Below are positions 45,680 to 53,817 of a DNA stretch of 64,000 nucleotides, piece after piece. Source of the DNA: Treponema sp. (GTDB taxonomy: Bacteria; Spirochaetota; Spirochaetia; Treponematales; Treponemataceae); assembly GCA_024402665.1 (NCBI GenBank), contig JAKSTI010000001.1, forward strand, positions 124,001 to 188,000. The letters are read 5' to 3'. A model generated the notes under the pieces. That model was not told the DNA's origin. It did not search any database and was given only the letters and a program-made list of their open reading frames with translations. Made by a program: the position numbers and the translations under genes. Numbering within the stretch: the first letter of the stretch is position 1; every line of letters begins with the position of its first letter.

Positions 45680-46075
45680 ATGAAAAAAATATTTTTTGTC
45701 CCATTAATGCTTGCTGTAATCAGTTTGTTTTCAAGCTGTATTATTATGTTTCCTTCTGAATATGACTGGGAACAGACTGGATATGAAGTAGAACAGGAAT
45801 GTCAGAATTCAACAGGCCGCGTAGTTTTTGATAACTGTACAAGCTATGCAAGTACTATTGAAAAGATTACCAGAAAAAAGTCTGGATCTAGTATGTGGTA
45901 TACATGTTGGAAACCTAATTCAACACCAGGAGATACTTGCTATGCTGATTTAGATGCCGGTGTATATGATTTTGAAATCTATGTTAAGGATACAAGATAC
46001 TATAGATCAGAAATAATAACTGTTCCAAATGTAAAAATTGTTGCAGGTAATAAGACCCGTATTACAATTAAATAA
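45680..46075 (+). CDS. small lipoprotein of unknown function
   Basis: 131 residues with a lipoprotein signal (MKKIFFVPLMLAVISLFSSC, Cys20). The mature part is a compact beta-rich domain with four or five Cys (ECQNSTGRVVFDNC, YTCWKPNSTPGDTCYADL) and a DLDAGVYDFEIYVKD turn. It reads like a small surface-domain protein; no family recognised. SD AAGAGG precedes the ATG. It is followed by a bidirectional terminator shared with rpsU. Confidence 0.75.
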   Translation: MKKIFFVPLMLAVISLFSSCIIMFPSEYDWEQTGYEVEQECQNSTGRVVFDNCTSYASTIEKITRKKSGSSMWYTCWKPNSTPGDTCYADLDAGVYDFEIYVKDTRYYRSEIITVPNVKIVAGNKTRITIK

Positions 46076-46116
46076 AATAAATCTTGTGACTGATAACCAT
46101 AAAGATTGCTCCTTAT

Positions 46117-46150
46117 AAAAAAAAGAACTTCCATCTGGAAGTTCTTTTTT
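46117..46150. terminator. bidirectional intrinsic terminator
   Basis: AAAAGAACTTCC (46121–46132), loop ATCT, GGAAGTTCTTTT (46137–46148), with A-run on the left and T-run on the right. It can end both the lipoprotein gene (+) and rpsU (-). Confidence 0.9.
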
Positions 46151-46172
46151 TTTGCAGAAAAACAATTAAGAA

Positions 46173-46379
46173 TTAGAATTCTTTCTTTTCTGTCTTACGT
46201 CTCTTGTTCAAAAGTTTTCTTTCAAGAGTTGTTTTCTTCTGGTGAAGAGTTGCAGAAGGTTTTTCGAAATATTCACGTTTTTTGTATTCGCGAATGATAC
46301 CTTCTTTTTCAACCATGCGTTTAAAGCGTTTGATTGCTTTTTCAAGGTTTTCTGAATCGTCAACCATGATTGTTGCCAT
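46173..46379 (-). CDS. rpsU: 30S ribosomal protein S21
   Basis: 68 residues. Sequence [39 protein letters not shown] matches bacterial S21, followed by a basic tail. S21 helps base-pairing between mRNA and 16S rRNA at initiation. A strong SD (GGGAGGTG) lies 7–14 bp before the ATG. A weak promoter (TTGAAA, 15-bp spacer, TATAAT) may lie around 46430–46456 on the minus strand. Confidence 0.94.
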   Translation of the reverse strand: MATIMVDDSENLEKAIKRFKRMVEKEGIIREYKKREYFEKPSATLHQKKTTLERKLLNKRRKTEKKEF

Positions 46380-46467
46380 ATGTGTTTCACCTCCCTTGTA
46401 CCGGAAATCCCGAAAACATAGAAATAATATTATAGAAAAATCATAATCTTTTCAAGTAGCTTTCATC

Positions 46468-46642
46468 AATAGAAAATCCGTTAAAAACAAAGCGCTTGTG
46501 CGGTTTGTTTAGGATTCTCCAACAACAGCACAAGCAGAGATTTATCGAAGCGGTGAGAGCCCCCCCCAAAAAAAATGGTTTAAAAACAAAAAAACCTTCT
46601 CAAAAAGAGAAGGTTTAATTCGCGAGTGACGGGGCTCGAACC
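46468..46642. repeat. tandem repeat copy 1 (tRNA-Asp-downstream unit)
   Basis: Near-identical to copy 2 at 46649–46820 with small indels and a few substitutions. Reading on the minus strand the unit is: 22 bp of tRNA-Asp 3' end (46642–46621), terminator stem, then about 115 bp with a hairpin. In this copy the hairpin arms are GCTTGTGC and GCACAAGC. Confidence 0.85.
46588..46616 (-). terminator. duplicated terminator (copy 1)
   Basis: AAACCTTCTC (46592–46601) and GAGAAGGTTT (46607–46616); same stem as the tRNA-Asp terminator. Confidence 0.75.
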
Positions 46643-46648
46643 TGCCCA

Positions 46649-46820
46649 AATAGGAAATCCGTTAAAAACAAAGCGCTCCAGCGGTTTGTTTAGGATTTAC
46701 CAACAACCGCACAAGCAGAGATTTATCGAAGCGGTGAGAGCCCCAAAAAAAATGGTTTAAAAATAAAAAAAACCTTCTCAAAAGAGAAGGTTTAATTCGC
46801 GAGTGACGGGGCTCGAACCC
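46649..46820. repeat. tandem repeat copy 2 (contiguous with the intact tRNA-Asp)
   Basis: Here the 22-bp shared tRNA end is at 46799–46820 and belongs to the intact gene. The hairpin arms differ from copy 1 (GCGGTTTGTT with AACAACCGC) yet still pair, so the fold is kept while the bases change. Confidence 0.85.
46761..46793 (-). terminator. intrinsic terminator of tRNA-Asp
   Basis: AAACCTTCTC (46770–46779), loop AAAA, GAGAAGGTTT (46784–46793); on the minus strand it is followed by a T run. Confidence 0.85.
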
Positions 46821-46871
46821 GTGATCTCCGGCGTGACAGGCCAGCGCGATAACCAGCTTCGCTACACCCGC
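46798..46871 (-). tRNA. tRNA-Asp (GTC)
   Basis: On the minus strand the acceptor arms GCGGGTG and CACTCGC pair with one G·U. The anticodon stem-loop is CTGGC-CTGTCAC-GCCGG with anticodon GTC, the T-arm carries GTTCGAG, and discriminator G73 is typical of Asp. CCA is not encoded. It is a Tgt substrate in principle. Confidence 0.95.
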
Positions 46872-46883
46872 TTGATGTTTAGT

Positions 46884-46912
46884 ATATTAACAAATTGAAC
46901 ATTTTATGTCAA
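46884..46912 (-). promoter_or_regulatory. promoter of tRNA-Asp
   Basis: On the minus strand a consensus TTGACA (46912–46907), 17-bp spacer, TAATAT (46889–46884), 13 bp before the tRNA 5' end. Confidence 0.8.
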
Positions 46913-46938
46913 TAAGATAAACAACTTTTTTTACAAAA

Positions 46939-47613
46939 TTATGCAAAAAAATCAGGATATTTTTTACGAATATCCTGTTCGTCCACATAAAGACGATTCA
47001 AATGCTTTAAAATTAATCCTTTTACAGTTTCACTGTCTCTCTGCTTGAATACAGTAAGAATTGATTTATGTTCCTCAATAATTGTAGAAGGATCTGATGC
47101 ATGCAAACGTAATTCACGGAAACGGTCATAATGAATATTCATAGTTCTAACCATATAGTGACACTGCATCTTATTTGCAATCTTATACATGATTTCATGG
47201 AACGCATTATCAAGTTCCATAAATTTATCAAGATTATTTTTACTGTGATAAAATTCCTGAAGGTTAATGTTTTCTTCTAAAGCTGTTATATCTTCATCTG
47301 TTGCTTTCAAACAAGCTTCTTCTGTAATTGCCGATTCAATTGTTGCACGAAGAAACACTGCTTCATCAACTAAAGACATATCAATAAGGCTTACAAGACT
47401 GCCTCTTTGTGGAAGAATCTCTATAATTTTTGTGTTGGAAAGTTCCTGCAAAGCTTCATGCACAGGAGTTCTGGAAATATTAAGTTCATCTGCTACATCC
47501 TGTTCACTAATCATAGTACCAGGTTTTAATTCAAGATTGATAATATTATTTCTGAGAATTCTTAATGCGTATTCTCTGTTAGACTCGTTTTTTTCTTTTT
47601 CGGTTGTCTTCAT
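46939..47613 (-). CDS. FadR-subfamily GntR transcriptional regulator
   Basis: 224 residues: N-terminal winged HTH (EYALRILRNNIINLELKPGTMISEQDVADELNISRTPVHEALQEL) and a C-terminal all-helical FCD ligand domain (LDNAFHEIMYKIANKMQ with Asp and His of the metal site, and HKSILTVFKQRD). It is divergent from the sugar importer with 165 bp between starts, and a matching palindrome lies in the gap, so it likely represses that operon until a small acid or sugar-derived ligand binds. Confidence 0.92.
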   Translation of the reverse strand: MKTTEKEKNESNREYALRILRNNIINLELKPGTMISEQDVADELNISRTPVHEALQELSNTKIIEILPQRGSLVSLIDMSLVDEAVFLRATIESAITEEACLKATDEDITALEENINLQEFYHSKNNLDKFMELDNAFHEIMYKIANKMQCHYMVRTMNIHYDRFRELRLHASDPSTIIEEHKSILTVFKQRDSETVKGLILKHLNRLYVDEQDIRKKYPDFFA

Positions 47614-47734
47614 GGGGATTTATTCTAAATGAGTAAGGATTTACTGTCAATAACTTCTTTTTTCATCATTTTAATTAAAATTATTCTTGACAAAACAATA
47701 TTATGATTTATCATATAATTATAAAGTCAACTAG

Positions 47735-47762
47735 TATGCAAGTACACAAGTATACTTGCATA
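47735..47762. promoter_or_regulatory. GntR operator candidate
   Basis: TATGCAAGTA (47735–47744) and TACTTGCATA (47753–47762) are perfect inverted repeats with 8 bp between. They enclose the palindrome AAGTATACTT (48–57 of this block, 47748–47757), of GTnnAC type like FadR-subfamily operators. It lies just downstream of the likely promoter and 6 bp before the SD. Confidence 0.6.
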
Positions 47763-47778
47763 TAAACGGAGTTAAAAA

Positions 47779-48729
47779 GTGTTACTTAAAAAACAGGGTG
47801 GGGAACTTGCTGCAGCCGGCAATCCAGGTTTCTCTCGACATTTAAAGAAATACTGGCAGTATTATTTATTAATGCTTATTCCAGTTATCTACTACATAAT
47901 TTTTAGATACATTCCTATGGCAGGTAATATTATTGCCTTCCGTCGTTTCCGTGCTGGTCACAGTATTTTTGGTGATGAATGGAGTGGATTTAAATATTTT
48001 AAACAGTTTATTGGAGATAAAACTTTCTGGCGTGCATTTAAAAACACACTTTCACTTAATGTTTTTTATCTTCTTTTCAGATTCCCATTAACATTGATTT
48101 TCGCTCTTCTTTTGAATGAAATCAGAAATCTCCACTGGAAGAAGTTCGTTCAGACTGTATCTTACTTACCACACTTTATTTCTATGGTAATCGTAACAGG
48201 TATGATTCGCGAACTTGTTTCTACTTCTGGTCCAATTAATACATTGATTCAGAATTTAGGTGGAGCTCCAATTTCTTTCATTGCTCTTCCTGAATGGTTT
48301 ACAACAATTTTCGTTGGATCTGGTGTATGGCAGAGTTTAGGATGGGGAACAATCCTTTATCTTGCGGCAATCTCTGGTATTAATCCATCTTTATATGAAG
48401 CTGCAAAAGTTGATGGTGCAAATCATTTCCAGTGTATTATTCATGTAACAATTCCTTCAATCCTTCCAACTATTACAACATTGCTTATCCTCGATATTGG
48501 TGGATTGGTTGGTTCTGGTGGTGCTTTTGAAAAAGTATTCCTCTTGTATAACCCAATGGTTTATGAAAAAGCCGATATTATTTCAACTTTCGTATTCCGT
48601 TTAGGTTTAGGTTCAGGTAACTACAGTTATGCTACGGCGGTTGGTTTGTTCGAAGCATTGTTGAACCTTATTCTTCTTACAGGTGCCAATAAGATTTCTA
48701 AGAAATTGACTGGCTCTGGATTGTGGTAA
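47779..48729 (+). CDS. sugar ABC importer permease 1 (LplB/YteP-like)
   Basis: 316 residues from a GTG with SD GGAG at 47768–47771. Six membrane helices. The N-terminal HLKKYWQYYLLMLIPVIYYIIFRYIPMAGNIIAFRRF and the EAA loop (YEAAKVDGANHFQCIIHVTIPSILPTI) are hallmarks of the LplB/YteP permeases of the CUT1 group, which import oligosaccharides. The partner permease begins 13 bp after its stop. Confidence 0.92.
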   Translation: MLLKKQGGELAAAGNPGFSRHLKKYWQYYLLMLIPVIYYIIFRYIPMAGNIIAFRRFRAGHSIFGDEWSGFKYFKQFIGDKTFWRAFKNTLSLNVFYLLFRFPLTLIFALLLNEIRNLHWKKFVQTVSYLPHFISMVIVTGMIRELVSTSGPINTLIQNLGGAPISFIALPEWFTTIFVGSGVWQSLGWGTILYLAAISGINPSLYEAAKVDGANHFQCIIHVTIPSILPTITTLLILDIGGLVGSGGAFEKVFLLYNPMVYEKADIISTFVFRLGLGSGNYSYATAVGLFEALLNLILLTGANKISKKLTGSGLW

Positions 48730-48742
48730 CAGGGAGTGAATT

Positions 48743-49630
48743 ATGGAAAAAAGCGTAAAAGTTAAAGATTCAACAGGATACATTGTTTTTTCATGGATTA
48801 ACACATTCATTATGCTGTTTGTTTGTGCAATCACTTTATATCCATTTTTATACCTGGTAGCACAGTCATTTTCATCAGAACAGGCTATTACACAGGGATT
48901 AGTTTCAATTGTGCCAAGAGGATTCAATGTTGAAACTTACAAATCTGTACTTGGAAAAGGTGAATTCCTTCACAGTTACGGAAATACAGTAATTTATTCA
49001 ACACTTGGAACTTTCCTTTCTCTGGTATTAAGCAGCTGTCTCGCTTATCCACTTTCAAAGAAAGAACTTTACGGAAATAAATTCCTTACTAAGTTTGTAA
49101 TTTTTACAATGTATTTTGGTGGCGGATTAATTCCAAACTATGTATTGATGCAGAAACTTCATCTTATCAATCATGTAGCTGGTTTTATTATTCCAAGTCT
49201 CCTTAGTACATATTACATCATCTTGATGAAATCATTTTTTGCACAGACTCCTCGTGAACTTGAAGAAGCAGGAGAATTAGACGGATTAAGTCCAATTGGA
49301 ATTTTTATAAGAATTGTAATTCCTTTATCAATGCCAATTATTGCAACTATGATTTTGTTCAACGCAGTAGGTTACTGGAACAACTGGTATAATGCTTTCC
49401 TTTATCTTGATAAAAAGGATATGTGGCCTGTAGCTTATTATCTTAAAACAATCATCAGTGGTGCTTCTACATCTGCAGATCCTGGTGAAGCTTCTGCAGA
49501 AAAGATGCAGATTGCCGCAAATATCAAATCTTGTTCAATGGTATTGATGGCACTTCCAATTATCTGTATCTATCCGTTTATTTCTAAGTATTACATCAAA
49601 GGTATGATGCTTGGTGGTGTAAAAGAATAA
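48743..49630 (+). CDS. sugar ABC importer permease 2 (LplC/YtcP-like)
   Basis: 295 residues. Start of the fold at FSWINTFIMLFVCAITLYPFLYLVAQSFSSEQAITQG, the LIPNYVLMQKLHLINHVAGFIIPSL stretch and the EAA loop (ELEEAGELDGLSPIGIFIRIVIPLSMPII) identify the LplC/YtcP type. It forms the transmembrane heterodimer with the upstream protein. SD GGGAG precedes the ATG. Confidence 0.92.
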   Translation: MEKSVKVKDSTGYIVFSWINTFIMLFVCAITLYPFLYLVAQSFSSEQAITQGLVSIVPRGFNVETYKSVLGKGEFLHSYGNTVIYSTLGTFLSLVLSSCLAYPLSKKELYGNKFLTKFVIFTMYFGGGLIPNYVLMQKLHLINHVAGFIIPSLLSTYYIILMKSFFAQTPRELEEAGELDGLSPIGIFIRIVIPLSMPIIATMILFNAVGYWNNWYNAFLYLDKKDMWPVAYYLKTIISGASTSADPGEASAEKMQIAANIKSCSMVLMALPIICIYPFISKYYIKGMMLGGVKE

Positions 49631-49704
49631 TTTTGAATAAATCGGGATTTAATGTCCTGTTTTGTTATAGAAAAATAGTTTATATCTTTAGGAGGATAAA
49701 AATT

Positions 49705-51396
49705 ATGAAAAAGTTTGTGACTGGTTTTGTTGCAATGACTTGTCTCGCAGCTCTTTTTGTTTCTTGTGGTGGAAACAAAACTGGCAAAAAAGCTTCAGCA
49801 GAAGCAAAAGGTTACACATTTGGTGAAGAAGTAACATTCCACTCAGATGATCCTGTAACTTATTCAATTTCTTTCAGTGACGCATCTTGGTATGCAATGC
49901 AGCCAGAATGGGAATCTGAAGGTGTTTTCAAAAAGATTGAAGACTTAACAAATGTACATCTTGATATTACTTCTTACGACAGTGGTGACTATCCACAGAA
50001 AGTTAACCTTGCAATCAACTCTGGATCTTCTACTTACATCATTCCAAAAATCTACTCAGAAGATCAGTATGTAGCAGGTGGCGGTGTAGTTGCAGTTTCT
50101 GATTATGTTGACTATATGCCAAACTTCAGCGCATTCGTAAAGAATTACAAAATGGAACCTGATTTGGATACAATCCGCCAGAATGATGGAAAATACTATC
50201 GTCTTCCTGGTATGCATCAGGCAGCTCTTCAGGACTACACAATCATGGTTCGTGAAGATATTTTCGAAGCAGCTGGATATGATATCCGCGAAATTGAAAA
50301 AGACTGGACTTGGGAAACATTACACGATGTTCTCGTTGGCGTAAAGAAATACATGGTTGCTAACGGATTGTGTTCAGAAAAAGACTACATCTGGTCTGAC
50401 CTCTGGTGTGGTGAATCTGGAAAAGGACAGGGTGGTAACCTCTTGAAATTGATGGGTACTTCTTATGGTGTTCTTTCTGGATGGGCTATCGAAGGTTCAA
50501 ACGGTGGTATTAAATTTGATCAGAAGAAAAAAGAATTCTATTCTTCTTCAATCAGTCCTGATTTCAAAAAATTCGTTACTGTTGCTAACAGCTTTGTAAA
50601 AGATGGTATCCTTGATCCAGAAACTTTCACACAGTCTGATGATGTTGCTAACAACAAATTCTACAATGGTAAAACTGTAATCAAATCAACAAACCGTTCA
50701 TCAATGACTAACGATATTGCAAGTTTGCAGAAAATTACTCCAAATGGAAAAGTATATGTAACAGCTTATCCATCAGGAACAACAAAAGACTTGGCAGAAA
50801 CTTCACGTCTTGAATGTGGTGTTATGATTTCTACAAAAGCTTTGGATGAACTTGGTGAAGCAGAATTCATTAAACTTATGCGTTTTGTTGACTGGATGTT
50901 CTATTCAAAAGAAGCTTACACTCTTACAAAATGGGGTGTTGAAGGTGAAACATGGCAGTATGTTGATGTAAATGGTATGAAAGTTAAAAAACTCCTCCCA
51001 GGATACAAATGTGGTGGTCTTGGTATTGGTGGTTCTGATGATGATGTTGATATCCGTCTTAAATGGGGATTTGCTGGTGGTAACTACTTCTATGGTCACT
51101 CAACAGCTGAATCAACAGATAACTTCACTCCAGAAGTACAGGATTTGTATGCACGTTATGCTAAATACAAGACAGTTGCTACAGTAGATCCAAAAGCTAA
51201 ACCAACAGAAGATCAGCGTGAACAGTTGAACCTCTGGGCTGTTCCTCTTATTGATAATATCAATGCTTGGACTTTGAAGTTCGTAATTGGTCAGAAAGAT
51301 ATCAATAAAGACTGGGATCAGTATGTTGCAGATTGTAAAAACCTCAACATTGATAACATTGTAAAATTAACTAACGAAATCTACAAAGCACAGTAA
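49705..51396 (+). CDS. sugar-binding lipoprotein (LplA/YtcQ-like)
   Basis: 563 residues from the ATG at 49705, chosen for the strong SD AGGAGG at 49690–49695; a longer frame to 49633 adds residues before the signal. The lipoprotein signal ends LFVSC. Residues about 170–190 and elsewhere (RQNDGKYYRLPGMHQAA, TWETLHDVLVGVKKYM, CGVMISTKALDELGEAEFIKLMRFVDWMFYSKEA) match the large extracellular binding proteins of LplA/YtcQ importers. These bind complex oligosaccharides. No ATPase gene is adjacent; a shared MsmK-type ATPase elsewhere is usual. Terminator follows. Confidence 0.9.
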   Translation: MKKFVTGFVAMTCLAALFVSCGGNKTGKKASAEAKGYTFGEEVTFHSDDPVTYSISFSDASWYAMQPEWESEGVFKKIEDLTNVHLDITSYDSGDYPQKVNLAINSGSSTYIIPKIYSEDQYVAGGGVVAVSDYVDYMPNFSAFVKNYKMEPDLDTIRQNDGKYYRLPGMHQAALQDYTIMVREDIFEAAGYDIREIEKDWTWETLHDVLVGVKKYMVANGLCSEKDYIWSDLWCGESGKGQGGNLLKLMGTSYGVLSGWAIEGSNGGIKFDQKKKEFYSSSISPDFKKFVTVANSFVKDGILDPETFTQSDDVANNKFYNGKTVIKSTNRSSMTNDIASLQKITPNGKVYVTAYPSGTTKDLAETSRLECGVMISTKALDELGEAEFIKLMRFVDWMFYSKEAYTLTKWGVEGETWQYVDVNGMKVKKLLPGYKCGGLGIGGSDDDVDIRLKWGFAGGNYFYGHSTAESTDNFTPEVQDLYARYAKYKTVATVDPKAKPTEDQREQLNLWAVPLIDNINAWTLKFVIGQKDINKDWDQYVADCKNLNIDNIVKLTNEIYKAQ

Positions 51397-51434
51397 TTTT
51401 GATTTAGTTATTTAATGCTCCATAATAAATAATT

Positions 51435-51474
51435 AAGCCTGAGATTTCTTTATGAAGTCTCAGGCTTTTCTTTT
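51435..51474 (+). terminator. intrinsic terminator after the sugar importer
   Basis: AAGCCTGAGA (51435–51444) and TCTCAGGCTT (51458–51467), then a T-rich run. Confidence 0.88.
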
Positions 51475-51501
51475 ATAAATAAAATTAATTTTGAAAAACG
51501 A

Positions 51502-52680
51502 TTAGCGGTTGAAAGTAGAGTTAATTTCTTTTACTGCTTCAAACAATTCGTTGATTGCTTTTTCTGTAGTATGTGGGCCAAAACTGAATCTGACAGATGT
51601 TTCCCGTAATTTTGAATCTACATGCATTGCTTCAAGAACAGGACGGCTGTTTTTCTTAGAAGAGCAGGCACTTCCTGTAGAAATACAAAATCCCTTTGAA
51701 TCAAGAGCACGCAGCATTACGTTTCCCGGAATATTATTAAAAGCACACTGAACTACAAAAGGAGAGAATAATTCCTGTTTGTTAAGTCTGCTTTCTGGAA
51801 CAATAGTTGCTCCTTTTAATTCAGATAATTTTTTTACAAAACTATTTGTAATTTCTTTCTGATTTTCAAAAAATTTGTACTGGTCTGAAGATTTTTCACT
51901 TTCTTCAATATAATAGCGTTCAAGACATTTAGAAAAAGCAACTGCACCAAACGTATTTTCAGTTCCGCTGCGAATCCCATTTTCCTGTCCGCCGCCTCTT
52001 AAGAACGGTTCAAATTTGTCTTTTGAATATAAAATCCCAATTCCACGAGGACCGCAGATTTTATGAGAACTAAAGGCGGCACTATCAATCCCTTCATAAG
52101 ATAAATTTAATGGTATTTTTCCCGCAGCTTGCACACAATCTATATGAAACTTAGGCTTTCTTTTTCCTTCTGCCCATTTTGAAATTGTATCTGCAATTTT
52201 ATAAACAGGCTGAATAACTCCAGTTTCATTATTTACAGCCATAATACATACAAGCATAGTATCCGAAGTCAATAGTGACTGTACAACTTCCGGCTGAATA
52301 ACACCATCTTTATCTGCAGGAATTGCTACTACATTCCAGCCGCAATGTTTTAATGCTTCGGCTTGTTCTCTAACAGCGGGATGTTCTATTGAACTGATTA
52401 ATACTGTACCTTTTGAAGGTTTTGCAAGTAATGCAAGAAGAGGAATGTGATCACTTTCTGTTCCGCCAGATGTAAAATAGATTGTTTCAGGTTTTACTTT
52501 TAATGTTTTTGCACAAAGATTACGTGCTTCTTCAAATAAAACTCTTGCATCTTTCCCAATCTGATGTGTACTGGAAGGATTTCCCCAGCATTTTAAAGTT
52601 TTACTTAATGCTTCTGTTACAATGTCTTCGTCAGCAGGACTTGTAGCGGCCCAGTCAAAATAGTGATCAATAGAATGCAT
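51502..52680 (-). CDS. cysteine desulfurase (NifS/IscS-like)
   Basis: 392-residue PLP enzyme that moves sulfur from cysteine to Fe-S cluster and tRNA pathways. His100 (SSIEHPAV), Asp181 (HIDCVQAAG), the PLP lysine Lys207 (FSSHKICGPRGIGILY) and catalytic Cys339 (STGSACSS) are in place. In the Asp motif the usual HTDAVQ reads HIDCVQ, a mild variation. No iscU or mnmA gene is adjacent. It starts 9 bp after the aroB gene, so it is probably in the same operon. Confidence 0.93.
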   Translation of the reverse strand: MHSIDHYFDWAATSPADEDIVTEALSKTLKCWGNPSSTHQIGKDARVLFEEARNLCAKTLKVKPETIYFTSGGTESDHIPLLALLAKPSKGTVLISSIEHPAVREQAEALKHCGWNVVAIPADKDGVIQPEVVQSLLTSDTMLVCIMAVNNETGVIQPVYKIADTISKWAEGKRKPKFHIDCVQAAGKIPLNLSYEGIDSAAFSSHKICGPRGIGILYSKDKFEPFLRGGGQENGIRSGTENTFGAVAFSKCLERYYIEESEKSSDQYKFFENQKEITNSFVKKLSELKGATIVPESRLNKQELFSPFVVQCAFNNIPGNVMLRALDSKGFCISTGSACSSKKNSRPVLEAMHVDSKLRETSVRFSFGPHTTEKAINELFEAVKEINSTFNR

Positions 52681-52689
52681 ATTTATTCC

Positions 52690-53805
52690 TTATTTAAGGG
52701 TTGCAAGAATTTCAGAATCTTCAACTTCTTCAGCAACAATATCACAAGTGTTTTTTGGAATTACAACTTTAATTTTGCTGTTCATATTCTTTTTATCTTT
52801 ATGCATAACTGTAAGGAATCTCTCTCCAATAGCGCCACCTGCAACAGATGATGGAATTGATTCTGTATTCCAGTCATATAATTCAAGAATCTTAAAGATT
52901 TTATTTTTGAAAGCTTCCATACAGTAGCCTTTATTCAAACTTAAAACAGTTGCTCTGCCAATTCCCCAAGCAACAGCCTGGCCGTGAGTAATTGCACCTA
53001 ATCCGCTTAAAGTTTCAAGTGCGTGTCCGTAGGTGTGTCCAAGGTTCAGGAATGCACGAATATTTCTTTCAGTAAAATCTTTTTCAACAAAGCTTGATTT
53101 AATCTTTACACATTCCATAATAATGTTTTTTAAGATTTTGCTGTCACGGGCTTTAATTTTTTCGCTTTCAGTTTCCATAACATCAAGCATCTGTGCATTT
53201 GAAAGAATTGCTGTCTTAAATGCTTCTGCCAGACCAGAATTGAACTGCTGTTCAGAGAGAGACTGAACAAAATCTGTACAGTAATAGATTTTTCTTGCAG
53301 GATAAAAAGAACCAATCATGTTTTTGTAATTGTCAAAATCACAACCTGTTTTTCCACCCATAGCTGCATCAACCATAGCAAGCAGAGTAGTTGGAACAAA
53401 TTCAACTTTAGCGCCTCTTTTGAAAATAGAAGCTGCAAAAGCTGTAATATCACAGATTACACCACCACCAATACCTACAAATAAATCATTGCGGGAAAAA
53501 CCTGCTTCAATAGCGGCAGAAACAATTTTAAGAACGCTTTCTACTGTTTTATAAGGCTCGCCGGAACCAAGAATAATAAGATAGTCATTATTGCATCTGT
53601 CGTCTTCGAATTTAGAAAGGAAGTTTTCCATGCAGGGAAGAGAAGCTACAGTTCCGTCTGTTACAAAATATCGTTTCCCGGTATTTTCAGCACCAATATT
53701 GAAAATAGAAACTAAATCAGGAGTGCCATCAAAAAATTCAATTTCTGAACTTTCTGTGCCAATGTAAATTGATGGGTAATTAATCTTTAAAATTTCGTTT
53801 GCCAT
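52690..53805 (-). CDS. aroB: 3-dehydroquinate synthase family protein
   Basis: 371 residues. NAD and metal motifs of the AroB family are present: GIGGGVICDITAFAASIFKRGAKVEFVPTTLLAMVDAAMGGKTGCDF, the metal-ligand Glu (GLAEAFK), His (LNLGHTYGHALE) and second His (THGQAVAWG). AroB makes the ring of chorismate precursors. No other shikimate gene is seen here, so related sedoheptulose cyclases should be kept in mind, although the motifs favour AroB. Confidence 0.88.
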   Translation of the reverse strand: MANEILKINYPSIYIGTESSEIEFFDGTPDLVSIFNIGAENTGKRYFVTDGTVASLPCMENFLSKFEDDRCNNDYLIILGSGEPYKTVESVLKIVSAAIEAGFSRNDLFVGIGGGVICDITAFAASIFKRGAKVEFVPTTLLAMVDAAMGGKTGCDFDNYKNMIGSFYPARKIYYCTDFVQSLSEQQFNSGLAEAFKTAILSNAQMLDVMETESEKIKARDSKILKNIIMECVKIKSSFVEKDFTERNIRAFLNLGHTYGHALETLSGLGAITHGQAVAWGIGRATVLSLNKGYCMEAFKNKIFKILELYDWNTESIPSSVAGGAIGERFLTVMHKDKKNMNSKIKVVIPKNTCDIVAEEVEDSEILATLK

Positions 53806-53817
53806 GATGGAAGTATT

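Larger units (their letters stand above)
46380..46797. other. non-coding region between rpsU and tRNA-Asp
   Basis: About 420 bp without a gene. It holds the rpsU leader and possible promoter, two tandem copies of a ~175-bp unit derived from the tRNA-Asp 3' end and its downstream DNA, and two copies of the tRNA terminator. A run of eight C (46560–46567) and long A runs are also present. Confidence 0.8.

Noticed and set aside
46430-46456. Possible rpsU promoter (TTGAAA and TATAAT on the minus strand)
   Set aside because: The 15-bp spacer is too short for a confident call; mentioned only inside the rpsU entry.
46939-51396. A mobile element or island around the GntR and sugar importer genes next to tRNA-Asp
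   Set aside because: No integrase, transposase or second tRNA repeat was found on the importer side; base composition looks like that of neighbouring genes.
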